A DNA stretch of 64,000 bases, taken from Mesorhizobium huakuii. GTDB lineage: Bacteria > Pseudomonadota > Alphaproteobacteria > Rhizobiales > Rhizobiaceae. The DNA is taken from NCBI RefSeq assembly GCF_030160235.1, contig NZ_BSNY01000047.1, forward strand, positions 372,001 to 436,000, in the 5' to 3' direction. Under the pieces are notes generated by a model. That model did no database searches, had not been told where the DNA came from, and worked only from the letters and a program-made list of their open reading frames with translations. Made by a program: the position numbers and the translations under genes. The stretch's first letter is position 1; each line of letters starts with the position of its first letter. Shown piece by piece: positions 1 through 7,216 of the stretch.

Positions 1-1296
1 GCCGCCATTCTTGGCGCCGCCATCCCACACCATGGGCGTGCGGCAACCGTCTCGGCCCTTGAATTCCGGCCAGAAGCGGATGCCATAAGGATCCTGCAGA
101 TCCTCGAAGCGCAGTTCGGCCTCGCCGAGCCCCAGTTCCTCGCCCTGGTAGATGCAGACTGAGCCGCGCAGCGACATCAGCAAGGCCGAGATGACCTTGA
201 GATAGGCGACAGGGTCGGCTTCGCCGGTGGCCCAGCGCGAGGCCGGGCGCATCACGTCATGATTGGAGAACGCCCAGCACGACCAGCCGTCGCTGGCGAC
301 CTTGCCGAAGGCTTCCAGCACCGAGCGGACCTTGGCCGCGCTGATCTTTTCCGGCGCCAGGAAGTCGAAGGAATAGCACATGTGCACGCGCTTGCCGCCG
401 GCTGTGTAGGCCGCCACGACTTCCAGCCCGCGCTGCGAATCGCCGACCTCGCCGACAGCGGCGGTCGCCGGATATTCGTCGAGCAAAGCGCGGAAGCGTT
501 CGAGGAAACCGAGGTTTTCCGGACGGCTCTTGTCGTAGAGATGATCCTGGTAATTGTAGGGATTGACCGCCGGCGCGGTCTGGTCGTTGCGTTCTTCCGG
601 CGGCAGCGGTGGATTGTTTTCCAGGCCCTGGCTGTGGAAGTAGAAATTGATCGTGTCGAGGCGGAAGCCGTCGACGCCGCGTTCCAGCCAGAAGCGGGTG
701 ACGTCGAGCAGGGCGTCCTGGACTTCGCGGTTGTGGAAGTTGAGGTCGGGCTGCTCGGCCAGGAAATTGTGCAGGTAGTATTGCTGGCGGCTGGTGTCCC
801 ACTGCCAGGCCGACCCGCCGAAGATCGACAGCCAGTTGTTGGGCGGCGTGCCGTCGGGCCTGGCGTCCGCCCAGACATACCAGTCGGCCTTGGGATTGCT
901 ACGGCTCGACCGGCTTTCCTTGAACCAGGGATGGATGTCGGCCGTGTGTGACAGCACTTCGTCGATCATCACCTTGAGGCCCAGCCGGTGCGCCTCCGCC
1001 GTCAGCGCGTCGAAATCGGCCAGCGTGCCGAACATCGGGTCGACGTCGCAATAGTCCGAGACGTCGTAGCCGAAATCCTTCATCGGCGATTTGAAGAAAG
1101 GTGAGATCCAGATGGCGTCGGCGCCGAGTGCGGCGATGTAGGGCAGCCGTCCGATGATACCCTTGAGGTCGCCGATGCCGTCGCCGTTCGAATCCTGGTA
1201 GCTGCGCGGATAGATCTGGTAGATCACAGCACCTCGCCACCAGTCGCGATCGATGGCGAGGTCGGGGTTCGAACTGGCTTTCAAAGCGGATTGCAT
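1..1296 (-). CDS. aglA: Alpha-glucosidase, GH13 family, partial (C-terminus outside window)
   Basis: Cytoplasmic hydrolase of alpha-glucosides such as sucrose, maltose or trehalose imported by the adjacent transporter. The 432 visible codons run from ATG at 1296 to the window edge. Visible GH13 features are the N-terminal WWRGAVIYQIYPRSY motif, DxNGDGIGDL at about residues 35-43, the nucleophile Asp in GFRLDTINF (D214), the general acid Glu in AVGEVGD (E283) and the SNHD motif (H346, D347). It begins 4 nt after the aglG stop, so it is the distal gene of aglE-F-G-A. Only the C-terminal part is missing; the ATPase gene aglK, next in known rhizobial operons, would lie beyond the edge. Confidence 0.93.
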   Translation of the reverse strand, partial: MQSALKASSNPDLAIDRDWWRGAVIYQIYPRSYQDSNGDGIGDLKGIIGRLPYIAALGADAIWISPFFKSPMKDFGYDVSDYCDVDPMFGTLADFDALTAEAHRLGLKVMIDEVLSHTADIHPWFKESRSSRSNPKADWYVWADARPDGTPPNNWLSIFGGSAWQWDTSRQQYYLHNFLAEQPDLNFHNREVQDALLDVTRFWLERGVDGFRLDTINFYFHSQGLENNPPLPPEERNDQTAPAVNPYNYQDHLYDKSRPENLGFLERFRALLDEYPATAAVGEVGDSQRGLEVVAAYTAGGKRVHMCYSFDFLAPEKISAAKVRSVLEAFGKVASDGWSCWAFSNHDVMRPASRWATGEADPVAYLKVISALLMSLRGSVCIYQGEELGLGEAELRFEDLQDPYGIRFWPEFKGRDGCRTPMVWDGGAKNGG

Positions 1297-1300
1297 GGTC

Positions 1301-2455
1301 TCAGCCTCCTTTCACCGAGCCGGCGAGCAGCCCGCGGACGAAATAGCGCTGCAGCGAGAAGAAGACGATCAGCGGCACGATGATGGTGATGAACGCCGAT
1401 GTCGTCAGGATCTCCCAGTTGCCGCCGCGAGAGCCGAGCAGCGCGTTGAGCTTGGCCGTCAACACGATCTGGTCGGGTGCCGTACCAAGGAAAACCATCG
1501 CCACCAGCAGATCGTTCCATACCCACAGGAATTGGAAGATGGCGAAGGAGGCCAGTACCGGGAAGGACAGCGGTAGCACGATCTTGACAAAGATCTCGAA
1601 GTCGCTGGCGCCGTCGATGCGCGCCGATTCCATGATCTCGCGCGGCAGGCCGGCGATGTAGCTCCTCAGCAGATAGATGGCGAAAGGCAGGCCGAAGCCG
1701 GTATGCGCCAGCCATATGCCGAGATAGGTCTTCGACGGCACGCCGAAGAAAGTGCCGACGCCGTTATAGAGTTTCAACAGCGGAATCAGCGACATCTGCA
1801 GCGGCACCACCAGCAGGCCGATAATGACCGCGATCAGCAGCGCCCGGCCTGGAAACCGCATCCAGGCCAGCGCATAGGCGGCAAAGGCGGCGATCAGGAT
1901 CGGGATGACGGTCGCCGGAATGGTGACGGTCAGCGAATTCATGAACGAACGGCCGATGCCTTCCGAGAACAGCACCGTCTGGTAATTGTCGGTGGTGAAT
2001 TTCGGCGGCGCCGACGAGGCATAGTAGAGGCGCTGGCCGCGGTCGCCTTCGAACGCCTTGGGCGAGGTCATGACGAAGCTGCCGTCGGCATTGACCTGCA
2101 GGGTGATGCCGTCACCGAGGTCGGCCGATGAGCCGGCCGGATATTGCGTCGGAGCCGCCGCCTTGACACCGAAGGCGCTGATGTTGCGCTTGGCGCCATC
2201 GCCGAAGATGTTGCCCTCGAGAACGTACTTGCCGTCTTTCTGGGTCTGCGCCGTGGCGGGCGGCAGCCGCCCGGCCTCGGTCTGGCTGGAGCTGGCGAAC
2301 GAATTCCACCAGCCCGAGGCGACGATCTGGTCCTTGTCGCGCAGCGACGAGACCAGGATGCCGAGTGTCGGAATGGTCCAGATGGCAACGAAGACCAGCA
2401 CCGCTATGTGGACGCCGAAACGGCTGACGAAGGATTTTCCGGTCGCGACGGCCAT
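1301..2455 (-). CDS. aglG: Alpha-glucoside ABC transporter permease AglG
   Basis: Inner-membrane permease (MalG-type, binding-protein-dependent transport family) of the alpha-glucoside importer, 384 residues. A first membrane segment lies near residues 12-32, then a long hydrophilic, probably periplasmic insertion of about 130 residues, then the membrane domain. The EAA loop that contacts the ATPase is visible (LPREIMESARIDGASDFEIF...PLSFPV). It starts 2 nt after the aglF stop and ends 4 nt before aglA, so it is translationally linked in the operon. The insertion makes it longer than a typical MalG of about 280-300 residues; it matches what is known of rhizobial AglG. Confidence 0.93.
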   Translation of the reverse strand: MAVATGKSFVSRFGVHIAVLVFVAIWTIPTLGILVSSLRDKDQIVASGWWNSFASSSQTEAGRLPPATAQTQKDGKYVLEGNIFGDGAKRNISAFGVKAAAPTQYPAGSSADLGDGITLQVNADGSFVMTSPKAFEGDRGQRLYYASSAPPKFTTDNYQTVLFSEGIGRSFMNSLTVTIPATVIPILIAAFAAYALAWMRFPGRALLIAVIIGLLVVPLQMSLIPLLKLYNGVGTFFGVPSKTYLGIWLAHTGFGLPFAIYLLRSYIAGLPREIMESARIDGASDFEIFVKIVLPLSFPVLASFAIFQFLWVWNDLLVAMVFLGTAPDQIVLTAKLNALLGSRGGNWEILTTSAFITIIVPLIVFFSLQRYFVRGLLAGSVKGG

Positions 2456-2456
2456 C

Positions 2457-3470
2457 TCAGTGTCCTCCCGTCTCTTTGTTCGCCTGGCGGATGTTCCAGA
2501 CCATGATCGGGATGACCGCGATCATGATGATGATGGCGATCGTCGCGCCACGGCCGAAATCGCCGCCGCCGCGGAACATCCAGTCGAACATCAGGTTGGC
2601 CAGAACCTGGCTGTTCCACTGGCCGTTGGTCATGGTCAGCACGATGTCGAACACTTTGAGCACCAGGATGGTGATCGTGGTCCAGACGACGGCGATGGTC
2701 CCCCAGATCTGCGGCACCATGATCTTCCAGAAGATCTGGAACGGGTTGGCGCCGTCGATGACCGCGGCTTCCAGTGTTTCTTCCGGAATGCCGCGCAGCG
2801 CCGAGGACAGGATGACCATGGCAAAGCCGGTCTGGATCCAGATCAGGATGATCATCAGGAAGAAATTGTTCCAGAACGGCAGCGATATCCACACCTGCGG
2901 CTGGCCGCCGAAATGCTGGATGATGGCGTTGAGCAGGCCGATCTGCACCTGGCCCTCGCCGCGATATTCATAAATGAACTTCCAGATCACGCTGGCACCG
3001 ACGAAGGAGATGGCCAGCGGCAGGAAGATCAGGCTCTTGGCGATCGTGCCCCACCAGATCTTGTCGGTGAGCACGGCGATGATCAGGCCGAGGAAGGTAC
3101 AGGCCGCCGGCACCACCGCCAGCCAGAGCAGGTTGTTCAGGATCGAGCGTCGGAGATCCGGATCGCGCAAGGCCCACTCGTAATTGGCGAGCCCGACGAA
3201 ACTGGTGCCGCCGCGGTCGAGGAAGGAGAGCCATAGTGTCGCGATCACCGGGTAGATCAGGTAGATGGTGAGAATGATCAGCGCCGGGCCGACGAACAGC
3301 CATGGCCGCACCAGGCCTTGCCGGCGCAGGTTGTTGACGGCAGCCGTGCCGGTGACCCCGCGCGAAGGAAAGGTCAGGTCCAGCAGTTTGTTGGCGCCCC
3401 AGAAGTAGGCGACACAGCCGCCGACGCCGATGATGATGACGAAAATGGCCGAGAAAATCTGAGCCGCCAT
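2457..3470 (-). CDS. aglF: Alpha-glucoside ABC transporter permease AglF
   Basis: Inner-membrane permease (MalF-type) pairing with AglG, 337 residues. It has an N-terminal membrane segment (AQIFSAIFVIIIGVGGCVAYF), a second near residues 55-75 and the core transport domain with the EAA loop (IPEETLEAAVIDGANPFQIF). It lies downstream of aglE with a 177-bp gap that holds a stable hairpin, the usual arrangement where the binding protein is made in excess over the membrane subunits. The start codon is preceded by GGGAGAGGGACCC on the coding strand, a good ribosome binding site. Confidence 0.92.
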   Translation of the reverse strand: MAAQIFSAIFVIIIGVGGCVAYFWGANKLLDLTFPSRGVTGTAAVNNLRRQGLVRPWLFVGPALIILTIYLIYPVIATLWLSFLDRGGTSFVGLANYEWALRDPDLRRSILNNLLWLAVVPAACTFLGLIIAVLTDKIWWGTIAKSLIFLPLAISFVGASVIWKFIYEYRGEGQVQIGLLNAIIQHFGGQPQVWISLPFWNNFFLMIILIWIQTGFAMVILSSALRGIPEETLEAAVIDGANPFQIFWKIMVPQIWGTIAVVWTTITILVLKVFDIVLTMTNGQWNSQVLANLMFDWMFRGGGDFGRGATIAIIIMIAVIPIMVWNIRQANKETGGH

Positions 3471-3583
3471 GGGTCCCTCTCCCTGCGCATGACCAGCCAG
3501 GCAAGCTGGCGGTCGGATGCACCGACTTTGTGAGTCATTCGGAACAATCGAAACGCGAAGGCTTCCGGCGTATGCCGCCGGTC

Positions 3584-3607
3584 GGACCCGGGCCTTGGCC
3601 CGGATCC
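3584..3607 (-). other. Intercistronic hairpin between aglE and aglF
   Basis: The arms CCGGGCC and GGCCCGG meet over a TT loop; after one C-A mismatch, three more pairs (GGA with TCC) extend the stem to ten pairs. It sits about 40 nt after the aglE stop in the direction of transcription and has no following T-run. It is more likely an mRNA-stabilising or attenuating hairpin that raises AglE over AglF/G than a full terminator. Confidence 0.6.
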
Positions 3608-3647
3608 TGTAGGAGGATCAGTAAGGTTCTAGCTTGCCGGTCGCGAT

Positions 3648-5003
3648 CTACTTGATGGCGTCCCAGCTCTTCTGGATGTCGGCTGCCACGTCCTGGGCGG
3701 ATTTGCCGCCGACCAGATCGATCATGCCGGTCCAGAACGAGCCGGCGCCCACCTTGCCAGGCATCAGGTCGGAGCCGTCGAAGCGGACGCTCGTGGCTCC
3801 GACCAGGATCTCGCCCTGCTTCTTCAGCGCATCGCTGCCGTAAGCATCCTTGTTGGCGCCCTTGAAGGGGGTGACGAAGCTCTTCTGCGCCATCCACAAT
3901 TCATGCGCGAGCGGCATCTCGAGGAACTTGATGAACTCGCGCGATGCCTTGGAATCCTTGGTGATCATCACCAGCGTGCCGGCGACTTCCAGCGGCGTTC
4001 CGAGTTCCGGCTTGGAAGCATAGGGCGGGTAGGGGAAGAAGTCCGCATCCTGGCCGAGCTTCACGCCCTCCGGGAAGAAGGATGGGATGAACGATGCCTG
4101 ATGGTGCATGTAGCACTTCGGCGGCACGGTAAAGAGGCCCTTCGGGCTGTCGCGGAAATCGGTCGCGGCCACGGCCTTGGCGCCGCCATCCACCATCTTG
4201 TCGTCCGTGGCGATCTTGCCAAAAATGTCGATGGCGTTGACCACTGCCGGATCGGTGAACGGGATCTCGTTCTTGACCCACTTGTCGTAGACTTCCGGCG
4301 GCTGCGTCCTGAGCATGATGTCCTCGACCCAGTCGGTCGCCGGCCATCCGGTCGCACCGCCCGAACCAAGCCCGATGCACCAGGGCTTGCCGCCATCGGC
4401 GATGATCTTCTTTTCGAGCTCGGCCAGTTCCTCCTGGGACTTAGGCACCGTGTAGCCGGCTTCCTTGAAATTGTCGGGCGAGTACCAGACCAGCCCTTTC
4501 ACGTCGATCTTGTAGGGAAAGGCATAGAAGCCCGACTTGCCGTCCTTGCCCGTATAGGTGCCGAGTTTGGCCCAGGAGTCGCCGGCGGCGTAGTTCTCCT
4601 TGATCCAGGCGGCGACGTCGTCGCCCAGCGGGGTCAGCACGCCTTTGGAAGCGAGATCCTGGATCAGGCCCGGCTGCGGCAGGACGGCGATGTTCGGCGG
4701 GCTGCCGGCCTGAGTATCGATGACGATCTGCTGCTCGTAGTTTTCAGACGAGGAGTACTTCACCTCGGCGCCGGTCGCCTCGGAGAAATAGTCAAGCACC
4801 GAACGGACAAGCGTCTCGTCTTCGCCGCGCCACGGCCCGAAGATGGTCAGCGTCTCGCCCTTGAGGTCGACTTTCTTGAGGTCTTCGAAATTCGCCCAGT
4901 GAAAGCGCGAATCCTCGCCCGGCTTGAACTTCAGTTCGGCATGCGCGGGCGTATTCAGGGCGAGCGCACCAAACGCAACACCCAGCAAAAGCATTTTCTT
5001 CAT
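3648..5003 (-). CDS. aglE: Alpha-glucoside ABC transporter substrate-binding protein AglE
   Basis: Periplasmic binding protein (family 1 extracellular solute-binding) that delivers alpha-glucosides to AglFG, 451 residues. The start at 5003 is chosen because GGGAGGAA lies 6 nt upstream and the product then opens with a clean Sec signal peptide (MKKMLLLGVAFGALALNTPA, cleavage after AHA). The open frame continues 54 codons further upstream, but that part crosses the promoter and operator region. It is the first gene of the minus-strand operon and is divergent from aglR. Confidence 0.93.
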   Translation of the reverse strand: MKKMLLLGVAFGALALNTPAHAELKFKPGEDSRFHWANFEDLKKVDLKGETLTIFGPWRGEDETLVRSVLDYFSEATGAEVKYSSSENYEQQIVIDTQAGSPPNIAVLPQPGLIQDLASKGVLTPLGDDVAAWIKENYAAGDSWAKLGTYTGKDGKSGFYAFPYKIDVKGLVWYSPDNFKEAGYTVPKSQEELAELEKKIIADGGKPWCIGLGSGGATGWPATDWVEDIMLRTQPPEVYDKWVKNEIPFTDPAVVNAIDIFGKIATDDKMVDGGAKAVAATDFRDSPKGLFTVPPKCYMHHQASFIPSFFPEGVKLGQDADFFPYPPYASKPELGTPLEVAGTLVMITKDSKASREFIKFLEMPLAHELWMAQKSFVTPFKGANKDAYGSDALKKQGEILVGATSVRFDGSDLMPGKVGAGSFWTGMIDLVGGKSAQDVAADIQKSWDAIK

Positions 5004-5114
5004 CGGTATTCCTCCCAGTGGGTCACACACACCGGACGGAACCTCCATTCCGCCCGCCGACGCCGCAGGACTGTGACTCAGTCGCAAGGGAACCGCAACC
5101 TTCCGAAGAGTCTT

Positions 5115-5128
5115 CCAAAGCGCTTTGG
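5115..5128. promoter_or_regulatory. Candidate AglR (LacI-type) operator 1
   Basis: CCAAAGCGCTTTGG is a perfect 14-bp palindrome with the centre CG step typical of LacI/GalR operators. It lies about 110 bp upstream of the aglE start and shares its core AAAGCGCTTT with the second site at 5338. Assignment to AglR is by proximity. Confidence 0.6.
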
Positions 5129-5191
5129 CTTTTTGGATCACGCCATTGAATCCCCAGGAAGTCAAGAGGGCTCGGTAGCTAATCGATTTAA

Positions 5192-5214
5192 TTTCAGAAA
5201 TTATATTGCTGAAA
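5192..5214. promoter_or_regulatory. Inverted repeat TTTCAG-N11-CTGAAA in the aglE/aglR intergenic region
   Basis: A 6-bp perfect inverted repeat with an 11-bp A/T-rich spacer, in the most A/T-rich part of the intergenic region between the two candidate AglR operators. It could be an operator for a second regulator or part of the promoters; no protein can be assigned from the sequence. Confidence 0.3.
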
Positions 5215-5337
5215 AGTGCACCGCAGCATGTTTTTTTGGCAGCGCAACAGCAATTTTCGTTTCAAACTGGTTCCAACCCCGACTATGGTCATCTCGATAC
5301 CGTCGCGCCCTTATGGCGCTTGGGTCGATTCAATTTA

Positions 5338-5347
5338 AAAGCGCTTT
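5338..5347. promoter_or_regulatory. Candidate AglR operator 2, next to the aglR start
   Basis: AAAGCGCTTT repeats the core of the palindrome at 5115-5128. It ends 18 bp upstream of the GTG start chosen for aglR, so binding there would block aglR transcription. The two cores are 220 bp apart, compatible with autoregulation and looping. Confidence 0.55.
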
Positions 5348-5365
5348 GAGGGAATGGAGACCGTT

Positions 5366-6388
5366 GTGAACCTCAAGCAGCTCGCGCAGATGCTGGCGCT
5401 TTCGCAGACCACGGTAAGCCGGGCATTGAACGGCTATCCGGAGGTCAACGAGGAGACGCGCAGGCGCGTCATGGACGCCGCAAAGCGCCACGGCTATCGT
5501 CCCAATCCGAGCGCGCGGCGGCTGGCGACCGGCAAATCCGGCATGATCGGCTATGTCCTGCCGACAGGCGCCGCTGTCGACATCGATCCACATTTTGTCG
5601 AGTTTCTGTCGGGCCTTGGCGACTATGCCCGCTCGCACGAGCTTGACCTCGTGCTGTCGCCGGCCGATGCCGACGACCAGGAGACGACCTATCGGCGCAT
5701 CGTCGCCAACCGGCAGGTCGATGCCGTCTATATTTCCTCGCCGCGGCCGCACGACAGTCGGGTGGCGCTGGTCAGCACGCTCGGCATTCCCTTCCTCGTC
5801 CATGGCCGCAGCGAAGGTTTCGATTTCGACTATCCCTATCTCGACATCGACAATGAGGGCGCCTTCCACGAGGCGGCGCGGTTGCTGGTCCAGCTCGGCC
5901 ACCGGCGGCTGGCGCTGATCAATGGCGACGACCGTGAGAGCTTCGCCATCCATCGCGAGCGCGGCGTGCGCCGGGCGCTCGCGGCAAGCGGATTGACCCT
6001 CGGCGAACGCCATGTCTGCTCCGTGGTCATGACCGAAGAGAATGGCTATCGCGCCACCAGGCGTCTGCTGGAGGAAGGCGACGCGCCGACGGCGATCGCC
6101 TGCTCCAGCCTGATCATGGCGCTGGGTGTCGTACGCGCGGTGCGCGACCTCGGCCTCACCATTCCCGGCGATGTCTCGCTGATCGCCCATGACGACGTCT
6201 TCCCCTGGCTGAAGCCGGAGAATTTTTCGGTGCCGCTGTCGACGACGCGCTCATCCATCCGTCTTGCCGGCGCCCGCGTCGCCGAGCGGCTGGCGGCGCG
6301 GATATCGGGACTGGAAGAGGGCGCGCGCGGCGAGATCTGGCCGGTCGACCTGGTGATCAGGGGATCGGTTGCGGGAGCGCCGGGGTAA
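5366..6388 (+). CDS. aglR: LacI-family transcriptional regulator of the agl operon
   Basis: DNA-binding repressor of alpha-glucoside genes, 340 residues. The N-terminal LacI helix-turn-helix is clear (LKQLAQMLALSQTTVSRALN), followed by the hinge (RPNPSARRLATGKSG) and a periplasmic-binding-like effector domain. I prefer the GTG start at 5366 because GGAG at 5356-5359 is spaced 6 nt from it and the protein then starts directly with the helix-turn-helix; an ATG at 5354 adds four residues but has a poorly spaced ribosome site. It is divergent from aglE, and palindromic operator cores flank both promoters. The effector is probably an alpha-glucoside, by context. Confidence 0.9.
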   Translation: MNLKQLAQMLALSQTTVSRALNGYPEVNEETRRRVMDAAKRHGYRPNPSARRLATGKSGMIGYVLPTGAAVDIDPHFVEFLSGLGDYARSHELDLVLSPADADDQETTYRRIVANRQVDAVYISSPRPHDSRVALVSTLGIPFLVHGRSEGFDFDYPYLDIDNEGAFHEAARLLVQLGHRRLALINGDDRESFAIHRERGVRRALAASGLTLGERHVCSVVMTEENGYRATRRLLEEGDAPTAIACSSLIMALGVVRAVRDLGLTIPGDVSLIAHDDVFPWLKPENFSVPLSTTRSSIRLAGARVAERLAARISGLEEGARGEIWPVDLVIRGSVAGAPG

Positions 6389-6494
6389 AGGGGCTATGTC
6401 CAATTACAGGGAATGACCGGGTTCGGCCGATGCGGACCTTTCCAATGCATGTCACTCAAAAGTGACCTCGGTTCTGAAACGATACGAAGGCCTA

Positions 6495-6509
6495 TTAACG
6501 CCGCATTAG
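6495..6509. promoter_or_regulatory. CtrA-like box (imperfect) upstream of the 6533 gene
   Basis: TTAA-CGCCGCA-TTAG matches seven of the eight conserved bases of the alphaproteobacterial CtrA box TTAA-N7-TTAA and lies 24 bp upstream of the next start codon. It shares TTAACGCC with the perfect box at 51749. Confidence 0.3.
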
Positions 6510-6532
6510 CCCGCCCGTCCCAACATGGGTGG

Positions 6533-7195
6533 ATGAACACGGATCAGCCCAGCGGGGTCTTCGGCCGGCGCGGGCGCGAGGGTCGCGCCCCTTCTGCCTC
6601 GATTGACCGCATTGCAGGACCGACGAGACCAACGCGCCCTGTCGGCCATGTCGTGTTTCTGCTGGGCTTGGCGGGCCTTTTGCTGACGGTCGTCGCTGCA
6701 ATCTTCTGGACATTGCCAGGGATCGGAAAGGCAAATGCGGAAGCCGCGCGGGCGGAACAGCAAGTGGTCGAAATCGTCAACCAGCGGATTACCCATCTGC
6801 CTCGCTCCGGGTCGTTCACGGTGTTTTCGCCAGGCTGGTTTCATGCGGGTGCGACAAAGCCGGACTTCAGCAATGTCGACATCCGGACCACACAGGAACG
6901 TATCTATGAGGGCCATGTCACGTCAGACCTGAACCCCACCGAGATGTTCATCGGGAGCGAACTCGAATTCAACGCGATGACCAAATATTTCTACACCGAC
7001 CAGACACTGCCCAAGAAGCGGTTGTCCGATACGGAAATGGTCGAGATCAACGGTCTCTACCGCGTCATCGGCCATGACGAGCAGACGGCATTGATGCGAT
7101 GGCTTGTTGTAACCGGGCTGGCGGTCGTCGGGCTTTGTCTTGCATCCGCGTTGCTTCTGCAGATTGGCCGAACCCGGCAGCTACCGGCTGCATAA
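6533..7195 (+). CDS. Hypothetical protein with two membrane segments
   Basis: 220 residues, no family recognised. Residues about 35-58 form one hydrophobic segment (GHVVFLLGLAGLLLTVVAAI) and a second lies near the C-terminus (WLVVTGLAVVGLCLASALLL). The roughly 125 residues between them contain a heptad-like charged helix (ANAEAARAEQQVVEIVN) and probably face the periplasm. The start at 6533 is chosen because the upstream in-frame codons run into apparent promoter sequence; the ribosome site is weak (GGGTGG). It stands alone between aglR and a convergent subtilase gene. Confidence 0.7.
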   Translation: MNTDQPSGVFGRRGREGRAPSASIDRIAGPTRPTRPVGHVVFLLGLAGLLLTVVAAIFWTLPGIGKANAEAARAEQQVVEIVNQRITHLPRSGSFTVFSPGWFHAGATKPDFSNVDIRTTQERIYEGHVTSDLNPTEMFIGSELEFNAMTKYFYTDQTLPKKRLSDTEMVEINGLYRVIGHDEQTALMRWLVVTGLAVVGLCLASALLLQIGRTRQLPAA

Positions 7196-7216
7196 ACCAG
7201 AAGCACAGGCAAAACC

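Noticed and set aside
3648-5165. Longer AglE starting at 5165
   Set aside because: The extra 54 codons cross the operator palindrome and would bury the signal peptide; a strong ribosome site sits before 5003.
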